Positions 33,045 to 41,201 of a stretch of DNA of 56,850 nt are shown here, in pieces. How positions within the stretch are numbered: the stretch's first letter is position 1; every line of letters starts with the position of its first letter. A program made the position numbers and the translations under genes. The notes beneath the pieces are model-generated. The model was not told where the DNA came from. It did no database searches and saw only the letters and a list, made by a program, of their open reading frames with translations. The stretch comes from Streptomyces viridochromogenes DSM 40736 (GTDB lineage: Bacteria; Actinomycetota; Actinomycetes; Streptomycetales; Streptomycetaceae), in the NCBI RefSeq assembly GCF_000158955.1, contig NZ_GG657757.1, forward strand, positions 8,119,507 to 8,176,356, in the 5' to 3' direction.

Positions 33045-33836
33045 ATGCACGCGGTGCGGGTAGACGGCATCGAGGTCGCCTACGACCGGGTGGGCCAGGG
33101 CCCGCCCCTGGTGCTCGCGCACGGCGCCATGACGGACGCCCGCCTGTGGCGTGCGCAGGTCGCCGACCTGGCCGACGAGTTCACCGTGATCGCCTGGGAC
33201 GAGCCGGGCTCCGGCCGGTCCGCCGACGTGTCGCCCTCCTTCGTCCTCGCGGACTACGCCCGCTGTCTGGCGGCGGTCGTCGAGGACGTCGGTCTCGGCC
33301 CGGCCCATGTGGTGGGCGTGGGCTGGGGCGGGACCGTCGTGCTGGAGCTCTACCGGCACCACGCCGGACTCGTCAGGACGCTGGTCCTCGTCGACACCTA
33401 CGCCGGCTGGAAGGGCTCGCTGCCCCCGGCGGAGGTACGGGCGCGGGTCGAGGGGGCGGAGCGGATGCTCGACGTTCCGGACGAGGAGTTCGCGCCCACC
33501 ATGCCGGGTCTGTTCGCGGGCCGGCCACCCGCCGAAGCCGTCCGCATGCTGTCCCTGATGTCGGCGGACACCCGCCGCGGGAGCATGCGGACCGAGCTCA
33601 CCATCATGGCGGAGGCCGACCAGCGCGACCTGCTGCCCAGGATCGAGGTGCCGACGCTCCTGCTGTGGGGAGAACTCGACACGCGCTCTCCGGTGGAGCA
33701 GGTGGCCCGCCCGCTCCTCGAAGCGATCCCGCGGGCCACGCTGGTGGTGCTCCCCGGTATCGGGCACCTGAGCAACGTCGAGGCGCCGGAAACGTTCAAC
33801 CGGACCGTCCGGGAGTTCTGCCACGCCCTGTCCTGA
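33045..33836 (+). CDS. Alpha/beta-hydrolase fold protein lacking the nucleophile serine
   Basis: 263 residues. Fold landmarks are clear: LVLAHGAMTDARLW (oxyanion loop), VIAWDEPGSGRSA, and the strand-5 elbow region VVGVGWGGTVVLELY. In active relatives the elbow reads G-H/x-S-W-G-G; here the nucleophile position (residue 93, codon GGC at 33321-33323) is glycine. The acid Asp212 (WGELDTRSP) and base His241 (GIGHLSN) are retained. It may be a non-catalytic binding protein, a degenerating enzyme, or act through a different mechanism. Its 3' end overlaps the convergent sigma gene by 41 bp. Confidence 0.85.
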   Translation: MHAVRVDGIEVAYDRVGQGPPLVLAHGAMTDARLWRAQVADLADEFTVIAWDEPGSGRSADVSPSFVLADYARCLAAVVEDVGLGPAHVVGVGWGGTVVLELYRHHAGLVRTLVLVDTYAGWKGSLPPAEVRARVEGAERMLDVPDEEFAPTMPGLFAGRPPAEAVRMLSLMSADTRRGSMRTELTIMAEADQRDLLPRIEVPTLLLWGELDTRSPVEQVARPLLEAIPRATLVVLPGIGHLSNVEAPETFNRTVREFCHALS

Positions 33837-34761
33837 GCGGCCCGGCCACGTGCGCCAGCTTGTCCGGGTTGGCCACGACGTAGATGCCGCGCACCCGGTC
33901 GCCCTCGGGGGTGAGGTCCAGGACCAGGACGGCGTACGGGGCGTCGCCGTCGAAGAGCACGGCCGCGTCGTCGCCGTTGACCCGCCGGTAGCGCCAGACG
34001 GGACGGTCCGGGCCGCCCCGCCCGTTCGTGATCAGGCGGGCCACCTTGTCCCGGCCGTGCACCGGGCGCAGACTCGCCGGCCTGCGCTTGCCGCCGGCGT
34101 CCGTCCAGGCCGTGACGTCCGGCGCGAGGACCTCCATCAGCTCGGCGACGTCCCCGCCGAGCGCCGCCCGCACGAACCGCTCGGTCGCCTCCCGCCGCAC
34201 CCGCGGATGTGCCTCGTAGCGCGGCCGGCGCGCGTGCACGTGTTCCCGGGCCCGGTGTGCCAACTGCCGTACGGCGGCGGCGGAGCGGTCGATGACCTCG
34301 GCGATCTCGGCGTGCGGGTAGCCGAACACCTCCCCCAGGACGAACACCGCGCGTTCCAGCGGGGTCAGCGACTCCAGGACCACCAGCATCGCCAGCGACA
34401 CCGACTCGGAGCGCAGCGCCGGACCGTCGGCGGTGTCCGGGGCCTCGTCGGAGACCAGCGGCTCGGGCAGCCACGAGCCGACGTACGTCTCCCGTCTGCG
34501 GCTGACCGCGGCCCGCCGGCGCAGCGCGTGGTTGACCGCCACCCGGACGAGGTAGGCCCGCGGACTGTCGACGCCGGGCAGGGGAGCGCCCCCGCCGCGG
34601 CCCGTCCAGGACAGCCATGTCTCCTGCAGGACGTCCTCGGTGTCGGCGACACTGCCGAGCATGTTGTAGACGACGCCGAACAGCAGCTGGCGGTGGTCGA
34701 CGAACACCCCGGTCGCCTCGTCGAGCGGGGCGGCGGTGCCGGGTGCGGAGATGTCGGTCAT
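33796..34761 (-). CDS. ECF41-group sigma factor (SigJ-like) with SnoaL-like C-terminal domain
   Basis: 321 residues; GGGAGG precedes the ATG. Sigma region 2 (VFVDHRQLLFGVVYNMLGSVADTEDVLQETWLSW in parts at ~19-52) and region 4 (LTPLERAVFVLGEVFGYPHAEIAEVI) are intact. ECF41 signatures are all present: the linker WLPEP (97-101), DAGGKRRPA in the SnoaL-like extension (~221-229) and the terminal NPDKL (298-302). In this group the extension controls activity instead of a separate anti-sigma factor. The typical carboxymuconolactone decarboxylase or oxidoreductase neighbour is missing here. Confidence 0.93.
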   Translation of the reverse strand: MTDISAPGTAAPLDEATGVFVDHRQLLFGVVYNMLGSVADTEDVLQETWLSWTGRGGGAPLPGVDSPRAYLVRVAVNHALRRRAAVSRRRETYVGSWLPEPLVSDEAPDTADGPALRSESVSLAMLVVLESLTPLERAVFVLGEVFGYPHAEIAEVIDRSAAAVRQLAHRAREHVHARRPRYEAHPRVRREATERFVRAALGGDVAELMEVLAPDVTAWTDAGGKRRPASLRPVHGRDKVARLITNGRGGPDRPVWRYRRVNGDDAAVLFDGDAPYAVLVLDLTPEGDRVRGIYVVANPDKLAHVAGPLRTGRGRTPGRSG

Positions 34762-34887
34762 GTGTGGGCCTCCCAGAAGACGCGCTCACCACTGCGAGCC
34801 GGGTCGGGGCCCGGGATGTGACATCACGGGGTGCGATGTGACGCAGATCTCGGCGACTGACCGGCGGGCCACCTCGCCCGGTACCCC

Positions 34888-34917
34888 TTGAGGCTGCCTC
34901 TGAGCTGGCTGTATTTA
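34888..34917 (+). promoter_or_regulatory. Candidate promoter of the toxin-antitoxin operon
   Basis: TTGAGG (34888-34893), an 18-bp spacer and TATTTA (34912-34917). The predicted start of transcription falls at the inverted repeat just downstream. Confidence 0.45.
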
Positions 34918-34924
34918 CGAGTCA

Positions 34925-34939
34925 GTACCCGAGCGGTAC
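34925..34939. promoter_or_regulatory. Inverted repeat, probable antitoxin operator
   Basis: GTACC-CGAGC-GGTAC is a perfect 5-bp inverted repeat placed at the predicted transcription start and ten bases before the antitoxin ATG, as expected for autoregulation by a ribbon-helix-helix antitoxin. Confidence 0.5.
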
Positions 34940-34949
34940 CGTGAAGGGC

Positions 34950-35195
34950 ATGCCAGCTCTCAACGTGGAGTTCAGCGACCGCGAACTGGAGGATCTGCGG
35001 CAGATCGCCAAGGAGCGCGGTACGTCCATGAAGGCGCTCGTGCGCGAGGCCGCAGCGGCCGACATAGCCCGCCACCGCGCTCTGCAGGAGGGCGCGGAGG
35101 CGTTCCGCCGGTTCTTCGCGACCCACGCCGACGAGTTCGCCGCCGCCTTTCCCGACGACGAACCGCCCAGCAAGGGCGAAGGGCGGGCCGCCTGA
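34950..35195 (+). CDS. Ribbon-helix-helix-type antitoxin of a Doc-like toxin-antitoxin pair
   Basis: 81 residues from ATG 34950; GTG 34941 would add three. The N-terminus (LNVEFSDRELEDLRQIAKERGTSMKALVREA) is the beta-strand/helix/helix pattern of CopG/Arc-type DNA-binding antitoxins. The C-terminal part is helical and acidic, suited to bind the toxin. It is followed after three bases by the toxin gene. No clear ribosome-binding site is present. Confidence 0.75.
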   Translation: MPALNVEFSDRELEDLRQIAKERGTSMKALVREAAAADIARHRALQEGAEAFRRFFATHADEFAAAFPDDEPPSKGEGRAA

Positions 35196-35198
35196 GCG

Positions 35199-35576
35199 AT
35201 GGCACCCGTCATCCACATCGACGTGCCCTGGCTGCTCCAGCGGCACGAAGAGGTCCTCCCGGACCAGCCCACCGTCAACGACTTCTCCTCGCTGGTCGCC
35301 GCCGTCGCCCGGCATCGCGTCGATCCGCCGCGCCTCGGAGTGGACTCCGACGCCGCCTGGCGCGCCGCCGCGCTGCTGCACACCCTCGCCGTGCTGCGGC
35401 CGCTGCCCTCGGCCAACGCCCGCTTCGCCTGTGCGACGGCCGTCGCGTACATGTTCGTCAGCGGCGTCGGTATCGACCCGCCCTACGGCGCCCTCGTCGA
35501 CCTCGCCCGCGGCCTGATGTCCGGCACGACCGACGTCTACGGAGCCGCGGACCGGTTGCGCTCCTGGCAGATCTGA
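35199..35576 (+). CDS. Doc/Fic-like toxin component
   Basis: 125 residues. The sequence (HIDVPWLLQRHEEVLP, DFSSLVAAVARHRVDPPRLGVD, AAWRAAALLHTLAVLRPLPSANARFACATAVAYMFVSG in parts, YGALVDLARGL) follows the short Doc-like proteins annotated as toxins in Streptomyces. The Fic motif HPFxxxNGR/K is replaced by RPLPSANARFA, lacking the catalytic histidine and the second half, so AMP- or phosphotransfer is doubtful. It overlaps functionally with the antitoxin gene just upstream; the two form one operon. Confidence 0.72.
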   Translation: MAPVIHIDVPWLLQRHEEVLPDQPTVNDFSSLVAAVARHRVDPPRLGVDSDAAWRAAALLHTLAVLRPLPSANARFACATAVAYMFVSGVGIDPPYGALVDLARGLMSGTTDVYGAADRLRSWQI

Positions 35577-35886
35577 GGGCCGCGCGACGCAGCGAAATGT
35601 CGAAAACCGGTACGAGTGGCGGCAGTCCGTTCCCCTTTCTGACTTTCTGTCAATGGGCCGGATGTTGCACAGGCGCCTTGTTGGTCGTGTGGGGGTTGTG
35701 CAAGAGTGAAACACGCGTGCGGGGGGAATGGCCGGGTGTCGCACGTGTTTTGTTGACCGGGTCCGATTCGCCGTCGGCGAATTCGCACCTCCCGCGCCGC
35801 GCCAAAAGAGGTACGCACCAACCGGGCTCCTTTTTTCGGCGTCAGGACTTCCGTGTGTCACATGCGCGTGGGAAGGAACCACCTCA
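35577..35886. other. 310-bp non-coding region upstream of the second ECF/ricin protein
   Basis: The region is noticeably A/T-richer than its neighbours. It contains the TGAC-N5-GTCA element (35640-35652) and several TTG/TGT-rich segments but no ORF with family resemblance. It probably holds an extended promoter and 5' leader. Confidence 0.45.
35640..35652. promoter_or_regulatory. TGAC-N5-GTCA element shared with the other ECF/ricin paralog
   Basis: TGACTTTCTGTCA shares 10 of 13 bases, including both half-sites, with TGACATTTTGTCA at 23234-23246. It lies ~234 bp before the GTG at 35887, compared with ~187 bp for the paralog. Confidence 0.45.
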
Positions 35887-37536
35887 GTGCCCACCCCCCA
35901 CCCCCCTCGTCCCCCGTATCCCCCGCCCGGCGGGGATCCCGGGGACTCCGACGAATCCCTGGCCGCCCCACTCAGAGGCACCCCGAAGGGCGACGTCGCC
36001 GCCCATTCGACCGCCCTGCTGATGGCGCGGCACTGGCAGCCGGTGCACGACTACGCGGTCATCTGTCTGGCCTCGTCGGCGCAGGTCGCCACGATGGTCA
36101 CCGGGACCGCCTTCCACCGGACCCTCAACCGCCTCGCCTTCGGCGAGTCGGCCGTCGCGCTGCGCCCGGCCTTGCTGGTGACCGTGCGCGACACGATCCG
36201 TGAGTGGTCCGGCGACGATCGAATATCCGCCGTCCTCCCGGCGTTGCAGAAACCCGCCGGAGGGCGCGGGCTGCGCGCGGCGACGTCCATGACGCCCGAA
36301 AATCGCGCCCTCGCGGAGCGGGCATTTCAGGCACTTCCCGCAGCGGCGCGCTGTTTGCTGTGGCATGTCGAGGTCGAGGCAGATCCTTTAACCGTCCCGG
36401 CCGGTCTGCTGGGCATGGACACCGACATCGCGTCGGCCGCGCTCGAACAGGCGCGTGACAAATTCCGCGAGGGTTGTGTACGGGCCCATAGCGAACTCGC
36501 GCCGACCCAGGATTGCCGCTTCTACAACCGCCTCCTCGATGTGCCGATCCGTCGGGGCGGCGCACTGCTGCCCGATGTCCAGGAGCACCTGGCGGAGTGC
36601 CGCTACTGCCGGAACGCGGCAGAACAACTGAGCCATTTCGAGGGCGGACTGGGCCCGCTGATCGCCGAGGCCGTGCTCGGCTGGGGCGTGCGCCGCTACC
36701 TCGACTCGCGTCCGGGCCGGTCCTCGCACGGCAACCGGAGCGGGCGCGCCGGCCGGCGCGGTGGGGGGCGACGGGGCGACGGGCTGACCGCCGGACGCCA
36801 CCGTCTGCTGCCCAGGATCCCCCTGCCCGCACGCCGGGTACCGGGCGCACGGATCCCCGACGCGCTGCGCTCCTCCCGGGCGCTCCTCTCGGGCGTCGGT
36901 GCGGTGTCGGCCGGGGTGCTGGCGACGGTGCTCATCATGAGCGCGTCGTCGTACGACGGCGGACACGCCGACCCGGCCGGCTCCAACAGCGCCGCCGGCG
37001 CGGGCGGTACGGAATCCAGGACACCGCCCGGCACGGCCAAGCTGCCCACGGCGCCGGGCGTGACGCGGCTGCGCAACGCCGGCGCCGACCTGTGCCTCGA
37101 CGTCCGGGACCTGCCGAAGGAGGGCTCCGGGACGAAGCTGGCGGAGTGCTCGACGGTGTGGACCCAGCAGTGGACGTACGAGAACGACGGGCTGCTGCGC
37201 AGCGTCGCCGATCCCGGACTGTGCCTGGACTCGCACAAGGACGCCGGTGTCGTCGTGCTCGGCACCTGCGCCGAGGCCGACGACGATCGGGCCGACGACG
37301 TGCGCTACGACCTCACCGTGCAGGGGGAGTTGCTGCCGCGCTGGGACGAACAGCTCGCCCTGACCTCCACCGACGGCGACCCGGACGCCGACATCGTCGT
37401 CAAGGTCCGGGACCGCTCCGGCGGCCAGCGCTGGCAGCCGGAGCCCGTGCCCACGACGGCGGGTTCCCTGTCGATCGAGGAGCAGGACGACCCGACGGCA
37501 CGACAGGTGACCCTGCCGGGCGGCCGGACGGAGTGA
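35887..37536 (+). CDS. Membrane-anchored ECF-sigma-like protein with zinc-finger-like segment and ricin-type lectin domain (paralog B)
   Basis: 549 residues from GTG 35887, with GGAAGGA upstream. It aligns along its length with the protein at 23434: region-2-like part (STALLMARHWQPVHDYAVIC, ALRPALLVTVRDTIREW), region-4-like part (FQALPAAARCLLWHVEVEADPLTVPAGLLGM), HLAECRYCRNAAEQL (234-248), EAVLGWG, one transmembrane helix (333-354) and a ricin-like domain (~388-520) with TQQWTYENDGLL. It lacks the Tyr-Gly tail of paralog A. Leu168 is encoded by the rare TTA (36388-36390), implying bldA dependence. It precedes a perfect terminator hairpin. Confidence 0.75.
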   Translation: MPTPHPPRPPYPPPGGDPGDSDESLAAPLRGTPKGDVAAHSTALLMARHWQPVHDYAVICLASSAQVATMVTGTAFHRTLNRLAFGESAVALRPALLVTVRDTIREWSGDDRISAVLPALQKPAGGRGLRAATSMTPENRALAERAFQALPAAARCLLWHVEVEADPLTVPAGLLGMDTDIASAALEQARDKFREGCVRAHSELAPTQDCRFYNRLLDVPIRRGGALLPDVQEHLAECRYCRNAAEQLSHFEGGLGPLIAEAVLGWGVRRYLDSRPGRSSHGNRSGRAGRRGGGRRGDGLTAGRHRLLPRIPLPARRVPGARIPDALRSSRALLSGVGAVSAGVLATVLIMSASSYDGGHADPAGSNSAAGAGGTESRTPPGTAKLPTAPGVTRLRNAGADLCLDVRDLPKEGSGTKLAECSTVWTQQWTYENDGLLRSVADPGLCLDSHKDAGVVVLGTCAEADDDRADDVRYDLTVQGELLPRWDEQLALTSTDGDPDADIVVKVRDRSGGQRWQPEPVPTTAGSLSIEEQDDPTARQVTLPGGRTE

Positions 37537-37561
37537 GCACGGTGCCCGAGGGCTGACACGA

Positions 37562-37591
37562 GGGCCGCGCGGTGAAGACACCGCGCGGCCC
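37562..37591. terminator. Bidirectional terminator between two convergent genes
   Basis: GGGCCGCGCGGTG pairs perfectly with CACCGCGCGGCCC across an AAGA loop (13-bp stem), between the stop at 37536 and the opposing stop at 37597. Confidence 0.88.
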
Positions 37592-37596
37592 ACATG

Positions 37597-38766
37597 TCAT
37601 ACCGGGCCGTCGGCGAGGTCGGCCGGACCGATCGTGCGCGGTGTGGCGTGGCCCGACAGGGCCAGGGTGAGATCGAGTTCGGCCAGCAGGCAGCGGATGA
37701 CGTGCTCGACACCGGGTCCGCCGTCGAGGCCGAGGCCGTAGACGTACGGCCGGCCGACCAGGACGGCCCGGGCACCGAGGGCGAGTGCCTTGAAGATGTC
37801 GTCGCCGGTGCGCACCCCGCTGTCGAAGAGCACGGTGAGCCGGTCCCCGACGGCCTCCGCCACACGGGGCAGCGCGTCGGCCGCGGCCACGGAACCGGCC
37901 ACCTGACGCCCGCCGTGGTTGGAGACGACCACGCCGTCCATGCCCGCCTCCGCCGCCTGCCGGGCGTCGTCCGGGTGCAGGACGCCCTTGAGGACGATCG
38001 GGCCGTCCCAGTTCTCCCGCAGGAACGCCAGGTCCGGCCAGGTCTTGGCCGGGTCGGCGAACATCTGGACGAAGTGCGTCACGGCCGCGTTCGGATCCTC
38101 GTGCACCGGCCTGGCGAGACCCGCCTGGAAGGCCGGGTCCGAGAAGTAGTTGGCCGTGCCGACGCCGTGCAGGAACGGCAGATAGGCCTGGTCGAGATCG
38201 CGGGGCCGCCATGCCAGCAGCGGTGTGTCCAGGGTGACGACGAGCACGCCGAACCCGGCCGCCCTCGCCCGGTTCAGGAAACTGCGGGCCACCTCCGGGT
38301 CCCTGGGCCAGTACAGCTGGAACCACCGCTCGGCGTCGCCCATCGCCTCGGCGACCTGCTCCATGGGCGTGCTCGACGCGGACGACAGGACGAAGGGCAC
38401 GCCCTGGGCGGCGGCCGCCCGGGCCGCGGCGGTCTCGGCATCGGGGTGCATGATCGACAGCACCCCGACCGGGGCCAGCGCCAGCGGAGCCGACAGGGCC
38501 CGGCCCAGCACCTCGACCGACAGGTCCCGCTCGTGCACGTCCCGCAGGACGCGCGGCACGATCCGGCGGCGCTCCAGGGCCGCCCGGTTGGCTCGGGCGG
38601 TGCTGCCGTTCCCGGCGCTGCCCGCCACATATCCGACCGGGCCGGGGCCGAGCCGCTGCTCGGTCAGCTCCTCCAGCCGGGTCAGATCGGTGGGCAGCCG
38701 CGGTACGGCACCCGTCATCCCGTTCAGATAGATCTCGTACTGGAAGTCCGCCCAGTGCTTGCCCAC
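37597..38766 (-). CDS. FMN-dependent alpha-hydroxy-acid oxidase (lactate 2-monooxygenase-like)
   Basis: 389 residues if GTG 38764-38766 is the start, giving the family-typical beginning GKHWADFQYEIYLNGMTG. The FMN/substrate pocket is visible: the catalytic His284 in VVSNHGGRQVAG, SSASSTPMEQVA (~129-140), QLYWPRD, Lys260 in PIVLKGV, and DSGVRTGDDIFKALALGARAVLVGRPY. It oxidises lactate or a similar 2-hydroxy acid. It lies 82 bp downstream of an NCS1 permease on the same strand, probably one operon. Confidence 0.9.
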   Translation of the reverse strand: MGKHWADFQYEIYLNGMTGAVPRLPTDLTRLEELTEQRLGPGPVGYVAGSAGNGSTARANRAALERRRIVPRVLRDVHERDLSVEVLGRALSAPLALAPVGVLSIMHPDAETAAARAAAAQGVPFVLSSASSTPMEQVAEAMGDAERWFQLYWPRDPEVARSFLNRARAAGFGVLVVTLDTPLLAWRPRDLDQAYLPFLHGVGTANYFSDPAFQAGLARPVHEDPNAAVTHFVQMFADPAKTWPDLAFLRENWDGPIVLKGVLHPDDARQAAEAGMDGVVVSNHGGRQVAGSVAAADALPRVAEAVGDRLTVLFDSGVRTGDDIFKALALGARAVLVGRPYVYGLGLDGGPGVEHVIRCLLAELDLTLALSGHATPRTIGPADLADGPV

Positions 38767-38848
38767 CGTACGCAACCGCCTCTCGTCGTCTCCTCGTCGA
38801 GACCGTGCCGTCGAGCCGACGATACCGAGCGGTATGTGCGGGGACGGA

Positions 38849-40438
38849 TCAGGGTCCGGCCACCACCCGCTCCGGCGAAGCACCCTCGCCACCGGGCCCG
38901 GTGACCGGCGGCACCGGCTTGTCGGCCGTCCGGGCCAGCCGGGCGCCCTCGGGCCCGTACACCGCCCGGGGTTCGGGGAACAGCCGCAGCAGCGTCAGGA
39001 ACAGCACCGCCGCCACGACCAGCGACAGCGGCAGACTGATGTCGATGCCGTTCGCCAGGTCGCCGAACGGGCCGACGAACTGCCCGGGAATGTTGGTGAA
39101 CAGGACACCGAGCAGCGCCGACACCCACCAGGCGGTCATGCCCCGCCAGTTCCAGCCGTGCGCGAACCAGTAACGGCCGCCGCGCTGACGGCGGTTGAAG
39201 ACCTGGAGCGCCTCCGGGTCGTACCAGCCGCGCCGCGTCCAGTAGCCCAGCATCATCACGACCATCCACGGCGTGGTGCAGGTGATGATCACCGTGGCGA
39301 AGGTCGAGATGGACCGCACGAGGTCGAGGCCGAACCGGCCGGCGAAGATGAACGCGATCGACAACGCGCCGACCAGCAGCGTCGCCTGGACCCGGGACAG
39401 CCTCGGGAACACCGACGAGAAGTCGAGCCCGGTCCCGTACAGCGCCGTCGTGCCCGTCGCCATGCCGCCGATCAGCGCGAGCAGGCACACCGGCAGGAAG
39501 AACCAGCCGGGCGAGATCGCGAGCAGCCCGCCCACGAAGTCGGGGGCCGCCGGATCGACGTACTCCGGCGCCTTGTCCGCGATGATGCTCGCCGTCGTCA
39601 GGCCGAACAGGAACGGCAGCAGCGTCGCGAGCTGCGACAGGAACGCCGCCCCCATCACCTTCCGGCGCGGTGTGCTCGCCGGGATGTAGCGCGACCAGTC
39701 GCCGAGGAACGCCCCGAACGACACCGGGTTCGACAGCACGATCAGCGCCGACCCGACGAACGACGGCCAGAACAGGGCCGTCGTCGCCGCGTCGGCGGAG
39801 TCGGTGAAGACGCCCGCGTACGAGGGGTCGAAGTCACCCGCGAACGCCACGGCACCGAGCAGGAACAGCGCACTCGCCGAAGTCACCGCGATCTTGTTGA
39901 CGAAGAGCATGAACCGGAAGCCGTACACGCACACCGCGAGCACCAGCACCGCGAACAGCGCGTAGGCGACGGCGTAGGACAGGTCGTCCCGGCCGAGGCC
40001 GAAGAGCCGATGGGCACCACCGACCAGGGCGTCGCCGGAGCTCCACACCGAGATGGAGAAGAACGCGACGGCCGTCAGCAGGGACAGGAACGAGCCGACC
40101 ACCCGGCCGTGCACCCCCAGGTGCGCGGACGACGACACGGCGTTGTTGGTGCCGTTGGCCGGGCCGAACACGGCCATCGGACAAAGGATCAGCGCTCCTG
40201 TCACGACGCCGAGGAGCGTGGCCGCGAGACCTTGCCAAAAGGACAGCCCGAACAGGATCGGGAAGGCGCCGAGGACGCACGTGGAGAAGGTGTTGGCACC
40301 GCCGAAGGCCAGCCGGAAGAGGTCGAACGGGGTCGCGGTGCGCTCCGGGTCGGGGATGCGGTCGACGCCGTGGGTCTCCACCTCCGTGAGGGACGGCGGA
40401 GCCGGGGTGGGGGAGGGGTGGTCGGCCGACGGGGACAA
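38849..40438 (-). CDS. NCS1-family (purine/cytosine/allantoin-type) permease
   Basis: 529 residues with about twelve transmembrane helices. The N-terminal segment VDRIPDPERTATPFDLFRLAFGGANTFSTCVLG and the downstream GPANGTNNAVSSSAHLGVHGR are the conserved NCS1 signature; the C-terminal half has SFGAFLGDWSRYIP. The transported nucleobase or derivative cannot be identified by sequence alone. It is followed by the FMN hydroxy-acid oxidase, an unusual partner for a nucleobase carrier. Confidence 0.9.
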   Translation of the reverse strand: MSPSADHPSPTPAPPSLTEVETHGVDRIPDPERTATPFDLFRLAFGGANTFSTCVLGAFPILFGLSFWQGLAATLLGVVTGALILCPMAVFGPANGTNNAVSSSAHLGVHGRVVGSFLSLLTAVAFFSISVWSSGDALVGGAHRLFGLGRDDLSYAVAYALFAVLVLAVCVYGFRFMLFVNKIAVTSASALFLLGAVAFAGDFDPSYAGVFTDSADAATTALFWPSFVGSALIVLSNPVSFGAFLGDWSRYIPASTPRRKVMGAAFLSQLATLLPFLFGLTTASIIADKAPEYVDPAAPDFVGGLLAISPGWFFLPVCLLALIGGMATGTTALYGTGLDFSSVFPRLSRVQATLLVGALSIAFIFAGRFGLDLVRSISTFATVIITCTTPWMVVMMLGYWTRRGWYDPEALQVFNRRQRGGRYWFAHGWNWRGMTAWWVSALLGVLFTNIPGQFVGPFGDLANGIDISLPLSLVVAAVLFLTLLRLFPEPRAVYGPEGARLARTADKPVPPVTGPGGEGASPERVVAGP

Positions 40439-40643
40439 GTGGGCTCCAGCGGGGACGGGGCGGCGGAGCGCGGGGTGGCGCGGATGCGGGGCGGACGGCC
40501 GCTCGCCGGCGGCGGGGTGTGCGGCGGCGCGCGGAAGCCGTCCTCTGGGGTGGTGCCGACCGTAGGACGGCGAAGGTGATCTACGCCAGAGGACGGTTCA
40601 TCCATTCTTCTCGTTGCCGGTGGACGAATCCTCCACTCCTCGG

Positions 40644-41201
40644 TCACTCCTCGTCGGAGGGGTGCGGCCCTTGGTCCGGCTCGGCGTCCGGTCCTTGCGC
40701 CCGTACCCGCTGCACGTGCTCCAGGGAGTCGCGCAACTCCGCGAGCCAGTCGTCGGTGTGACGCTGCACCAGGCGCACGCACCAGGCCAGCGCGTCGCTG
40801 CGGCTGCGGGCGACGCCGCCGGCGATCAGGGTGTCGAGGACCTGGCGTTCCGGCTGGCGCAGCCGCGTCATGACGGGCGCGGCCACATGCGTGAAGAGCG
40901 CCCGCCGCCCGCCGCACTCCACGCCCCAGGACACCTTGCGGCGGAACCGGTGCTCGGCCTCGCGGGCCACGGCCATCCGGTCCTCGCGTGTGCGTTCCCG
41001 GAACTCCTGCACCCGGCTTTCCAGGGCCGCCTCGCGCTCGGCGGCCGGGGCGTCCTCGGTCAGCCGGGGTTCGGCGATGCGGCCGATCACCGTGATCTCC
41101 TCGCGGTCGACCGTGACCTCGGTCAGTTCCTCGAAGAGGTCGTCGGGGAGGCGGCCGGCGAACCAGCCGCGCAGCTTCTCTCTCTGCTCTGGAGTAATCA
41201 T
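40644..41201 (-). CDS. Conserved Streptomyces protein of unknown function
   Basis: 185 residues from ATG 41199-41201; upstream in-frame codons lack a start signal. I do not recognise a named family. The N-terminal ~50 residues (ITPEQREKLRGWFAGRLPDDLFEEL) and an Arg/Glu-rich middle are followed by a helical region around 115-165 (MTRLRQPERQVLDTLIAGGVARSRSDALAWCVRLVQRHTD) whose SRSDALAWCVRLV resembles a ribbon-helix-helix second helix. The final ~20 residues are acidic. The ATG is directly preceded by a 14-bp palindrome. Confidence 0.65.
   Translation of the reverse strand: MITPEQREKLRGWFAGRLPDDLFEELTEVTVDREEITVIGRIAEPRLTEDAPAAEREAALESRVQEFRERTREDRMAVAREAEHRFRRKVSWGVECGGRRALFTHVAAPVMTRLRQPERQVLDTLIAGGVARSRSDALAWCVRLVQRHTDDWLAELRDSLEHVQRVRAQGPDAEPDQGPHPSDEE

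Noticed and set aside
30144..33824. 1226-codon open frame on the minus strand over the cellulase and hydrolase
   Set aside because: It is antisense to a well-supported GH9 cellulase with signal peptide and catalytic motifs; the translation is low-complexity and resembles no family.
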